Of a stretch of DNA of 5,498 bases, positions 1 through 5,498 are shown piece by piece. The notes beneath the pieces were generated by a model. The model saw only the letters and a list, made by a program, of their open reading frames with translations. It ran no database searches and was not told where the DNA came from. The translations under genes were made by a program, and so were the position numbers. Source of the stretch: an uncultured Nitrospina sp. (lineage in GTDB: Bacteria; Nitrospinota; Nitrospinia; Nitrospinales; VA-1); the NCBI GenBank assembly GCA_950072225.1, contig CATMOP010000159.1:1-5498 (forward strand), given 5' to 3'. Numbering within the stretch: position 1 is the stretch's first letter; each line of letters begins with the position of its first letter.

Positions 1-828
1 ACCAGAGGCATTTTTACTAATTTATTTAGTTTTTTCAAAATTTCAAAATCTCTAAAAGAAAATAATATAAAAAAAATATGGATATTTCATGAAAGTATAA
101 AGTATGCATTAGCTAGTTTATCAGCTGGGATCAAAGAAAGATTAGGATATGAGTATGGATTACAAAAATTTTTTTTATCAAAAAAAAATATTATGCCTAA
201 AAGTTCTAAAATTGAAAGACCATTTGAAAAAGCAAGAATTTTTTTAAACTCACATAAAATAAAAAAAAACAAAATAAAACCAAATTTTTTTATTGAAAAA
301 AAATCATTATTAAAAATAAAAAAAAAATATAAAAAAAAACCAAAGCCATGGATTATTATTTCATCAACAAATAAAGCAGATTTTAAAAAATGGCCCAGCG
401 AAAGATTTTCGAAATTAATAAATTTAATATTAGAATCTTTTAAAGGAACAATTTTTATAATTGGTGCGCCTGAAGAAAAAAAATTTATAAATGAAATTAC
501 TAATAACTTAAAAAAATCAAAAAAAATTATTACCTCCTGCGTACCTTTGCATGAAAATGCAGCTATTATTTATAACAGCTCACTTTTCATTGGTTTAGAT
601 TCAGGTGCATATAATTTATCAGCGTTAATGGGTACTCCTTCTTATGCAATAATGGGTGCTTCTCCGTGTTTAAAACATCTTCCAACTTATAAAGCTGTAA
701 TCCCGCCTAGTGGTGAAGTTAAAAATATTGTGGGAGCAGATAAAATTCCTGAAGAAAAAGGTATGAAAAGTATAAGTGCCGAATATGCTTTTGATTGTAT
801 AAAAAAAGAAACTAGTTTATTTAAGTAA
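1..828 (+). CDS. Glycosyltransferase family 9 protein (heptosyltransferase-like), 5'-truncated by window edge
   Basis: Frame 1 is open from the first base to TAA at 826-828, giving 275 residues. The family usually has about 320-350, so the N-terminal 50-80 residues lie outside the window. An internal ATG at 193 is not the start, because family-like sequence continues upstream of it (HESIKYALASLSAG, residues 30-43, then RLGYEYG). Family 9 enzymes such as WaaC and WaaF transfer heptose or related sugars from a nucleotide donor to the lipopolysaccharide core at the cytoplasmic face of the inner membrane. The C-terminal donor-binding domain shows the KKWP segment (residues 129-132), a TIFIIGAPEE strand-loop, and the signature GLDSGAYNLSALMGTP (from residue 198), matching the usual DTG-x-x-H-x-A-A-x-x-G-T-P with Asn in place of His. 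Residues 90-115 are a lysine-rich linker. Base use is extremely AT-rich and all arginines are AGA. The family call is confident; the acceptor and exact sugar cannot be read from sequence. Confidence 0.85.
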   Translation, partial: TRGIFTNLFSFFKISKSLKENNIKKIWIFHESIKYALASLSAGIKERLGYEYGLQKFFLSKKNIMPKSSKIERPFEKARIFLNSHKIKKNKIKPNFFIEKKSLLKIKKKYKKKPKPWIIISSTNKADFKKWPSERFSKLINLILESFKGTIFIIGAPEEKKFINEITNNLKKSKKIITSCVPLHENAAIIYNSSLFIGLDSGAYNLSALMGTPSYAIMGASPCLKHLPTYKAVIPPSGEVKNIVGADKIPEEKGMKSISAEYAFDCIKKETSLFK

Positions 829-845
829 AATTTTATTTTTTTATT
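829..845 (+). other. Short AT-only-like intergenic gap, no identifiable signals
   Basis: Seventeen bases, almost all A and T, separate the glycosyltransferase stop from the ccmC ATG. There is no Shine-Dalgarno-like purine run and no hairpin. Promoter -10 boxes cannot be judged in DNA this AT-rich. The close spacing suggests that in the low-GC source genome these two genes are co-transcribed. Confidence 0.5.
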
Positions 846-1619
846 ATGACTAATTTTAAAATATTTAAATATGCAAATCCTGCAAAATTTTTATATCTTT
901 GTGAAAAAACTTTTATTTATTTAGTATTACTAACAATTATTTTTTTGTCCTTCGGTTTATATCAAGGTTTTTTTAATTCACCAGAAGACTACCAACAAGG
1001 AAATTTAGTAAGAATAATGTATGTACATGTTCCTTCAGCGTGGATGGCTTTAATGATTTATTCATCAATAGCAATAGCAAGCTGTATATATTTAATTAAT
1101 AAGCATTTGCTAGCAAATATTTTTTGTAAATCAGCGTCACTAATAGGGGCAAGTTTTACCTTAATTGCTATTGTAACCGGCTCAATTTGGGGCAAACCTA
1201 CTTGGGGTACTTGGTGGGTTTGGGACGCACGTCTTACTTCGGTCTTAATTTTGTTCTTTTTATTTGTGGGCTATATGGTTCTCTTTGATGCGTTTGACGA
1301 TCCGACCAAGGGTGCGCGCGCGGCCGGGATCCTGGTCATAGTCGGATTTGTATTTGTGCCTATAATTAAATTCTCCGTGGACATACTTGAGCTCCGCACT
1401 TTGCACCAAGGAGCCAGTGTGTCGAAATTGTCGGCACCATCTGTACATGAATCAATGTTATGGCCTCTGTTGGTCATGGCATTGGCTTACGCAGCTTATT
1501 TTATTTCATTGTTACTTGTCCGGATGCGATCGGCGATCCTAGCTGCTCGAGTGCGCTCCTTACGGATGATGCAGGCGCAGCGCGCGTCTAGGGCTGCCAT
1601 CGTTCCGGAACGCCCATGA
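846..1619 (+). CDS. ccmC: Haem transporter/haem-handling protein CcmC (possibly chimeric)
   Basis: CcmC is a six-helix inner-membrane protein that binds haem on its periplasmic face and, with CcmD, passes it to CcmE. The 257 residues match the usual length of about 240-260. Hydrophobic segments lie near residues 22-40, 56-80, 96-117, 130-148, 160-178 and 203-226. The two expected haem-ligand histidines are present: His61 in MYVHVPSAW and His187 in TLHQ. The haem-handling loop GTWWVWDARLT (121-131) is intact, and HESMLWPLLVMALAY (from 201) is alphaproteobacterial in style. Two oddities stand out. First, codons 1 to about 110 are very AT-rich, while codons from about 129 are mid-GC. The only arginine before codon 129 is AGA, whereas the 11 from 129 onward are ten CGN, one AGG and no AGA. 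Second, the residues before TLHQ read VDILELR where the family normally has VDWWN or VEWWN. The start at 846 is the only sensible ATG, but it lacks a Shine-Dalgarno. The stop overlaps ccmD by ATGA. Function is certain; whether it is one natural gene is not. Confidence 0.93.
   Translation: MTNFKIFKYANPAKFLYLCEKTFIYLVLLTIIFLSFGLYQGFFNSPEDYQQGNLVRIMYVHVPSAWMALMIYSSIAIASCIYLINKHLLANIFCKSASLIGASFTLIAIVTGSIWGKPTWGTWWVWDARLTSVLILFFLFVGYMVLFDAFDDPTKGARAAGILVIVGFVFVPIIKFSVDILELRTLHQGASVSKLSAPSVHESMLWPLLVMALAYAAYFISLLLVRMRSAILAARVRSLRMMQAQRASRAAIVPERP
1165..1260. other. Base-composition and codon-usage breakpoint inside ccmC
   Basis: Before this stretch the window is about a quarter G+C (41 of 180 in bases 1-180). 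After it samples run near half (35 of 60 in 2701-2760, 29 of 60 in 3541-3600). The change is sharp, and the transition zone covers codons for GSIWGKPTWGTWWVWDARLT, the most conserved part of CcmC. The exact joint cannot be fixed because conserved Trp, Gly and Asp codons are similar in any genome. The first CGN arginine codon is at 1230-1232. I interpret this as an assembly joint or a homologous recombination point. No insertion-sequence end, tRNA or direct repeat marks it. Confidence 0.8.
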
Positions 1620-1810
1620 ACGGGTTCGAGGAATATTTTGCGATGGGGGGAGATGGTCGTTTTATATGGTCTGCCTACGCGGTTGCTGCGCTGGTTCTGA
1701 TCGGGCTCGCTGTCGCGTCTGTATGGAGCTATCGAGCACGACGTTCCGAATTTAATGTGTTACAGGAACTTGATGGTGGCACGCCTCGTTCGGAGGATGG
1801 AAATCCATAG
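1616..1810 (+). CDS. ccmD: Haem exporter accessory protein CcmD
   Basis: CcmD is a small single-span inner-membrane protein that helps release haem-loaded CcmE from the CcmABC complex. This 64-residue protein has the family pattern: a short N-terminus with YFAMGGDGRFIWSAY (residues 7-21), one hydrophobic helix at about 18-37, then a basic stop (YRARRSE) and a charged cytoplasmic tail. FAMGG followed by a W/Y-rich start to the helix is typical of alphaproteobacterial CcmD. The tail is slightly long, since many CcmD proteins end near 45-60 residues. The start codon overlaps the ccmC stop as ATGA, which supports translational coupling and fixes the start. It is mid-GC like the genes that follow. 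Confidence 0.9.
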   Translation: MNGFEEYFAMGGDGRFIWSAYAVAALVLIGLAVASVWSYRARRSEFNVLQELDGGTPRSEDGNP

Positions 1811-1812
1811 CA

Positions 1813-2256
1813 ATGACACGTAAGAAACGACGCCTATATACACTGATAGGTGCGATGGTGCTTCTCAGTGCGGCGACTGCCCTTGTGATTGGTGCCTTTC
1901 GCGACAACCTGGTTTTCTTTTTCAGTCCAACTGAAGTTGCTGAGAAGGGCATCGAGGCGGGGCAACGTATTCGCATGGGAGGACTGGTTGAAGAGGATAG
2001 TGTTATCCGAGATGCTGATGGCCTCACGGTGCATTTCCGTTTAACGGACCTAAGTCATACCATTATGGTGACCTATCGCGGCATCCTACCGAGTCTGTTC
2101 CGTGAGGGTCAGGGTGTTATTGTCCAGGGGCAGTTGGATGCCCCCACTCATTTCATCGCCGATGAAATAATGGCCAAGCATGATGAAAATTACATGCCGC
2201 CTGAAGTTGCGGAAGCGTTAAAGAAATCGGGTCAGTGGAAGGGTGGTAACGAATGA
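1813..2256 (+). CDS. ccmE: Cytochrome c-type biogenesis haem chaperone CcmE
   Basis: CcmE is a periplasmic haem chaperone anchored by one N-terminal helix. It receives haem covalently on a histidine from the CcmABCD complex and delivers it to CcmF. The 147 residues match the usual 140-160. A basic N-terminus (TRKKRR) precedes the anchor at about 9-28. The beta-barrel domain follows with FFFSPTEV, the YRGILPSLFREGQGV block (from 89) and GQLD. The haem-binding HDENY motif carries His123 and Tyr127, and a flexible tail YMPPEVAEALKK follows. All catalytic features are intact. It begins 2 bases after ccmD. A GGAGG at 1792-1796 lies 16 bases before the ATG, rather far for a Shine-Dalgarno, and no in-frame earlier start is plausible. 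Its TGA overlaps the ccmF ATG. Confidence 0.97.
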   Translation: MTRKKRRLYTLIGAMVLLSAATALVIGAFRDNLVFFFSPTEVAEKGIEAGQRIRMGGLVEEDSVIRDADGLTVHFRLTDLSHTIMVTYRGILPSLFREGQGVIVQGQLDAPTHFIADEIMAKHDENYMPPEVAEALKKSGQWKGGNE

Positions 2257-4250
2257 TCGTCGAAATCGGTCATATCGCATTAATAATGGCACTTATTGTT
2301 GCTTTGGTTCAGGCAACTATTCCCATGATTGGTGCGGCGCGCGGGGATGGGCGGTTAATGGCTGTCGCTAGTACGGCAGCTGGTGCTCAATGGGTGTTCA
2401 TTGTAATAGCCTTCTTATCGCTGATGAATGCTTACGTTACCTCAGATTTTTCAGTTTTTAACGTGGCCAGCAATTCTCATTCCGCCAAACCCATGCTTTA
2501 TAAAATAGCTGGCGTGTGGGGCAATCACGAGGGGTCACTCGTGTTGTGGGTACTGATTTTGGCCACATTTGGCGGCGCCATCGTGCTGTTTGGTGGTAAT
2601 TTACCGCCTGCCCTGCGGGCTAGGGTATTATCAGTGCAAGCGTTGATCGCTGTTGGGTTTCTTTCTTTTAGCTTGTTTACTTCAAATCCATTCGAACGCG
2701 TGTTCCCGGCGCCGTTGGATGGCAACGGCCTGAATCCGTTACTTCAGGATCCTGGTCTTGCGTTTCATCCACCGTTTCTCTATCTGGGTTACGTCGGGTT
2801 TTCGGTTGCATTCGCCTTCGCCATTGCGGCTTTGATTGAGGGGCGAGTTGACGCTGCCTGGGCGCGTTGGGTGAGGCCGTGGACTCTTATAGCATGGAGT
2901 TTTCTCACGATTGGCATCGCTTTGGGTAGTTGGTGGGCTTACTATGAGCTTGGTTGGGGCGGATGGTGGTACTGGGACCCGGTAGAAAATGCCTCTTTCA
3001 TGCCTTGGCTTGCTGGCACAGCGCTGCTTCACTCCGCGATTGTGTGCGAAAAACGCGACGCCTTAAAAGCATGGACGGTATTGCTCGCAATCGTGGCCTT
3101 TTCGCTTAGTCTGCTCGGAACGTTCTTGGTTCGCTCCGGGGTGCTGACTTCGGTCCACGCTTTTGCGACGGACCCGGCGCGAGGTGTATTCATACTCGGG
3201 TTTTTGATCTTTGTGGTTGGCGGTTCCCTCACGTTATTTGCCGTGCGCGCGCCGCTCCTGAAGGCCGGTGGCCTTTTTGCTCCAGTTTCCCGAGAAGGTG
3301 GCATAGTTCTTAACAATCTTCTATTCAGTGCGGCAGCTGCCACTGTACTGTTGGGAACGCTTTACCCGTTGTTTATCGATGCGTTAGGTGCGGGTAAGGT
3401 TTCCGTAGGTCCACCTTATTTCAATACCGTTTTTATTCCGTTGATGGCGCCGCTGATAGTGCTCGCAGGAATTGCGCCAATGCTTGCCTGGAAACGGGCT
3501 GATCTTACAGGCGTCATTGCCAGGATTAAGATCGTGGCGGCTGTGACTGTATTGGTTTTGTTGTGGAGCGTTTATCGGGCATGGGGCAATGCAGTATTTG
3601 GCGCTTTTGGAATTGGGCTCAGCGCATGGCTGGCGTCTTCGGTGCTGTTTGATTGGGCGGTGCGAATCCGTCTGTTTCGTGTGTCGGCGCTTGATAGTTT
3701 GCAGCGTGCAATTAGAATCCCACGAGCGGCATATGGCATGAGCCTTGCCCATTTTGGTGTAGCGTTGCTGGTGGCCGGCGTCACCGCGTCTAGTGCGTGG
3801 CGAACCGAAGCGATTCAGGTAATGCGTCAAGGCGAGACTATCTCAGTCGCGGGTTTCGAATTTCTATTTCACGGCGTCGTTCGTGCAGAGGGGCCCAACT
3901 ATACAGCGGATCGGGGTCACTTCACGGTTACACGTGCGGGTGGCTTGGTTGCTGAACTTTGGCCCGAAAATCGATTTTATCCTGTCCAACAACAACCCAC
4001 CACGGAAGCCGCTATACACACTACGTGGCTTGCCGATCTGTACGTCGTGGTAGGTGATCCGGATGGTCAGGGAGGTTGGTCGACACGTGTTTATTACAAC
4101 CCTCTGGTTCCTTGGATTTGGCTGGGTGCGATGGTAATGGCTTTGGGCGGCGCAGTTTCTTTAAGCGATCGTCGTCATCGGGTAGGGGCGCCAAACCGGC
4201 GCCGAAGACGTTTGATGGCGGGTGAGCCAGCAGCAGAAGTGGCGCGCTAG
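2253..4250 (+). CDS. ccmF: Cytochrome c haem lyase subunit CcmF
   Basis: CcmF is the large polytopic inner-membrane protein that takes haem from holo-CcmE and, with CcmH and CcmI, ligates it to apocytochrome c. The 665 residues fit the family (about 640-670), with roughly fifteen hydrophobic segments. The motifs run in the expected order: GVWGNHEGSLVLW (from 87), FHPPFLYLGY (from 171), the WWD haem-handling domain GWGGWWYWDPVEN (234-246), ALLHS, LVRSGVLTSVHAFA (from 292) and GMSLAHFGVAL (from 495). The four conserved histidines, which correspond to the TM-haem and WWD-haem ligands known in E. coli CcmF, are at 172, 260, 302 and 500. A periplasmic domain (about 515-615) precedes the last helix and a short arginine-rich cytoplasmic tail. 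The start overlaps the ccmE stop by ATGA, and ccmG follows after 4 bases. Nothing is missing or frameshifted. Confidence 0.98.
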   Translation: MIVEIGHIALIMALIVALVQATIPMIGAARGDGRLMAVASTAAGAQWVFIVIAFLSLMNAYVTSDFSVFNVASNSHSAKPMLYKIAGVWGNHEGSLVLWVLILATFGGAIVLFGGNLPPALRARVLSVQALIAVGFLSFSLFTSNPFERVFPAPLDGNGLNPLLQDPGLAFHPPFLYLGYVGFSVAFAFAIAALIEGRVDAAWARWVRPWTLIAWSFLTIGIALGSWWAYYELGWGGWWYWDPVENASFMPWLAGTALLHSAIVCEKRDALKAWTVLLAIVAFSLSLLGTFLVRSGVLTSVHAFATDPARGVFILGFLIFVVGGSLTLFAVRAPLLKAGGLFAPVSREGGIVLNNLLFSAAAATVLLGTLYPLFIDALGAGKVSVGPPYFNTVFIPLMAPLIVLAGIAPMLAWKRADLTGVIARIKIVAAVTVLVLLWSVYRAWGNAVFGAFGIGLSAWLASSVLFDWAVRIRLFRVSALDSLQRAIRIPRAAYGMSLAHFGVALLVAGVTASSAWRTEAIQVMRQGETISVAGFEFLFHGVVRAEGPNYTADRGHFTVTRAGGLVAELWPENRFYPVQQQPTTEAAIHTTWLADLYVVVGDPDGQGGWSTRVYYNPLVPWIWLGAMVMALGGAVSLSDRRHRVGAPNRRRRRLMAGEPAAEVAR

Positions 4251-4254
4251 GCCG

Positions 4255-4791
4255 ATGAACTCACGCCGTTTGTTCTACCTATTGCCGGTTATCGTATTTG
4301 GTGTGCTGTGTGCGTTTTTGTTGCGCGGATTATCACTCGACCCTTCCACGGTACCAACTGCACTGGCAGATAAGCAGGTTCCGGTATTTGATCTGCCGCC
4401 GCTGGATAGCCAAACAAAAGGCTTGGCCTCGTCGGACCTTGTTGGCGAGGTGGCCTTAGTAAACGTATTTGCTTCTTGGTGCCTGCCATGTCGGGTAGAG
4501 CATCCATTTTTGATGGAATTGGCAGATAACGGTGCGTTCGCACTCCACGGTGTAAATTATAAGGATAAGCCTGAGGACGCCCGTGCTTGGCTCGATGAGC
4601 TTGGCGATCCTTTCCTTCGCATTGGTGCTGATCAGGACGGCCGGGCTGGTATCGACCTAGGGGTTTATGGTGTGCCCGAGACTTTCGTAATCGATAGAGC
4701 CGGCAGAATTCGTTACAAGCACGTTGGACCTATTACCCAAAGTGACCTGGAAAAGTATTTGTTGCCGCTTATCAGGAAGCTTAGCCGATGA
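4255..4791 (+). CDS. ccmG: Thiol:disulfide interchange protein CcmG/DsbE
   Basis: CcmG is a membrane-anchored periplasmic thioredoxin-fold reductase that draws electrons from CcdA or DsbD and helps keep the apocytochrome CXXCH cysteines reduced for haem attachment. From the ATG at 4255 the protein has 178 residues, typical for the family. An anchor helix covers about residues 6-25, then a TlpA/DsbE-like domain follows. It contains VFDLPPLD, VNVFASWCLPCRVEHP with the active-site cysteines at 76 and 79, GVNYKD (from 99) and the cis-proline loop GVYGVPETFVID (Pro141). The Gly-Val-Asn-Tyr-Lys loop is characteristic of CcmG rather than generic thioredoxins. A GTG at 4222 would add 11 residues inside ccmF; I prefer 4255 because it leaves a normal short basic N-terminus 4 bases after the ccmF stop. 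Its TGA overlaps ccmH by ATGA. Confidence 0.96.
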   Translation: MNSRRLFYLLPVIVFGVLCAFLLRGLSLDPSTVPTALADKQVPVFDLPPLDSQTKGLASSDLVGEVALVNVFASWCLPCRVEHPFLMELADNGAFALHGVNYKDKPEDARAWLDELGDPFLRIGADQDGRAGIDLGVYGVPETFVIDRAGRIRYKHVGPITQSDLEKYLLPLIRKLSR

Positions 4792-5261
4792 AGTGCTGGT
4801 TCATCACTGTGCTTATGGTGGTGCCGCTTTTTTTGCCAGGGGCAATTGCATTTGAAAACGATGCCCCGTTAGATGATCCTGTGTTGGAATCCCGTGCCCG
4901 TGACCTTGCGAGACAGATCCGTTGCCTCGTGTGCCAAAATGAATCGATCTTCGATTCTGATGCTGACCTTGCTAAGGATCTTAGACAAATTGTCAGAGAG
5001 CGGATCATATTGGGTGAGAGCGACCTTGCAGTTACTGACTATTTGGTTGCGCGCTACGGGGATTTCGTTTTGCTGAAGCCGCCCATCAAGCCGAAAACCT
5101 ATCTGCTTTGGTTTGGCCCGGCGCTAATAATGCTTTTTGCTGGAATCGGAGTCGTGCGTTTTCTAAAGCGTACGGGGGCAAAAGGTCGTCATCCGGAAGC
5201 TCTCAGTACATCGGAACGAAAGCGAGTCGAACACTTAATCTCCGGCGAGGAAGTCGACTAA
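4788..5261 (+). CDS. ccmH: Cytochrome c-type biogenesis protein CcmH (CcmL/CycL type)
   Basis: CcmH is a periplasmic, membrane-anchored oxidoreductase that, with CcmG, reduces the haem-binding cysteines of apocytochrome c within the CcmF/H/I ligation complex. The 157 residues show a signal peptide (about 1-21, ending GAIA), a three-helix domain with RCLVCQNESI (Cys46 and Cys49), then DSDADLAKDLR, VARYGDFVLLKPP (from 87) and a C-terminal helix at about 105-126. The usual signature is LRCxxCQNQ; here the residue after QN is Glu and the residue before Arg is Ile, both mild changes. This is the short form without a fused TPR domain, because that domain is encoded separately as ccmI immediately downstream. 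An AGGA at 4774-4777 is a reasonable ribosome binding site, 10 bases before the ATG. The gene overlaps ccmG by 4 bases. Confidence 0.96.
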   Translation: MKCWFITVLMVVPLFLPGAIAFENDAPLDDPVLESRARDLARQIRCLVCQNESIFDSDADLAKDLRQIVRERIILGESDLAVTDYLVARYGDFVLLKPPIKPKTYLLWFGPALIMLFAGIGVVRFLKRTGAKGRHPEALSTSERKRVEHLISGEEVD

Positions 5262-5265
5262 ACAG

Positions 5266-5498
5266 ATGAGTCCATGGTGGCTATTTCTGATTATGGCCGC
5301 GCTTGCGGTGTTGTTTCTCGTTCGTCCTTTGCTGCGAACACAGAGAGCGTCTGTTGCGCGTGCGGACTATGATCTAGAAGTCTATCGCCAACAGTTGAAA
5401 GAGCTAGCGTTTGATCAACGCAGGGGGCTTATTTCAGATCCGGAATATCAAGCCTCTTTAACCGAGATCGAGCGACGTATTCTTGCGGCCGGTGGGGC
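5266..5498 (+). CDS. ccmI: Cytochrome c-type biogenesis protein CcmI, N-terminal part, truncated by window edge
   Basis: CcmI (CycH) is the apocytochrome c chaperone of the haem ligation complex. Two N-terminal membrane helices and a cytoplasmic loop precede a periplasmic TPR domain that binds the apocytochrome C-terminus. Here 77 codons are present before the window ends, with no stop. They show the first helix (about residues 4-23, starting MSPWWLFL) and the start of the leucine-zipper-like cytoplasmic loop. The diagnostic family pattern is D-L-E-V-Y-R-Q-Q-L-K-E-L (36-47), then RRGLISDPEY (52-61) and EIERRIL (67-73). The start lies 4 bases after the ccmH stop. A GAGGA at 5247-5251 is upstream but somewhat far. 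The second helix and the TPR domain lie beyond the window. Confidence 0.93.
   Translation, partial: MSPWWLFLIMAALAVLFLVRPLLRTQRASVARADYDLEVYRQQLKELAFDQRRGLISDPEYQASLTEIERRILAAGG

Noticed and set aside
193..195. ATG at 193 as the true start of the glycosyltransferase
   Set aside because: The frame is open to base 1, and the upstream residues (HES...ALASLSAG, RLGYEYG) fit family 9 sequence, so the gene begins outside the window.
170..340. Long A-runs as sites of frameshift or sequencing error in the glycosyltransferase
   Set aside because: The reading frame continues through them into a well-conserved C-terminal domain, so no frameshift is evident.
1..1165. The AT-rich left part as an inserted genomic island, prophage or other mobile element
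   Set aside because: Its genes are ordinary housekeeping types (glycosyltransferase, ccmC). There is no integrase, repeat or tRNA at the boundary, and the boundary lies in frame inside a conserved gene, which an insertion would have broken.
4187..4203. Inverted repeat GGCGCC with a 5-base loop near the ccmF end, as a possible terminator
   Set aside because: The stem is only 6 bp, each arm is a self-palindrome, there is no T-run after it, and it lies inside ccmF in the middle of a coupled operon.
4222..4254. Upstream GTG start for ccmG overlapping the ccmF end
   Set aside because: It would add 11 polar residues before an already normal N-terminus and anchor. The ATG at 4255 gives standard spacing and length.
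1260..4543. Open frames on the minus strand and other overlapping frames under ccmC, ccmE, ccmF and ccmG
   Set aside because: They lie antisense to clearly identified conserved genes, have no recognisable domains and show low-complexity or Arg/Ser/Pro-rich compositions typical of shadow frames.

Overview
This window holds the 3' part of a family 9 glycosyltransferase gene, followed by a tightly packed cytochrome c maturation (System I) operon in the order ccmC-ccmD-ccmE-ccmF-ccmG-ccmH-ccmI. All genes are on the plus strand. The glycosyltransferase is cut by the left edge and ccmI by the right edge. ccmA and ccmB are not in the window. I see no RNA genes, mobile elements, CRISPR arrays, riboswitches or convincing terminators, and no gene-free stretch longer than 17 bases.

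The window has two compositional halves. Bases 1 to about 1170 are extremely AT-rich: 41 of the first 180 bases are G or C, lysine and asparagine are abundant, and every arginine is AGA. This looks like a streamlined low-GC bacterium of the marine SAR11 or similar alphaproteobacterial kind. From about 1250 onward the sequence is near 50% G+C or slightly above, with CGN arginine codons. It looks like a mid-GC proteobacterium, and the protein motifs resemble alphaproteobacterial Ccm proteins. The switch falls inside ccmC, in the codons for the very conserved tryptophan-rich haem-handling loop, and the reading frame stays open across it. The likeliest explanations are an assembly chimera between two genomes that both carry ccmC, or a homologous exchange in the conserved core. 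This is the main point a reader should know before using the window as one genome's sequence.

The Ccm proteins work as one membrane and periplasmic pathway. CcmC with the small CcmD loads haem onto the periplasmic chaperone CcmE, through the histidine of its HxxxY motif. CcmF takes haem from CcmE and attaches it to the CXXCH cysteines of apocytochrome c. CcmG and CcmH keep those cysteines reduced through their WCxxC and RCxxC motifs, and CcmI holds the apocytochrome. The genes overlap by ATGA (C/D, E/F, G/H) or are separated by 2 to 4 bases (D/E, F/G, H/I), which indicates one transcript with translational coupling. I found no undescribed system here. The unusual points are the composition break and an atypical stretch next to a haem-ligand histidine of CcmC.
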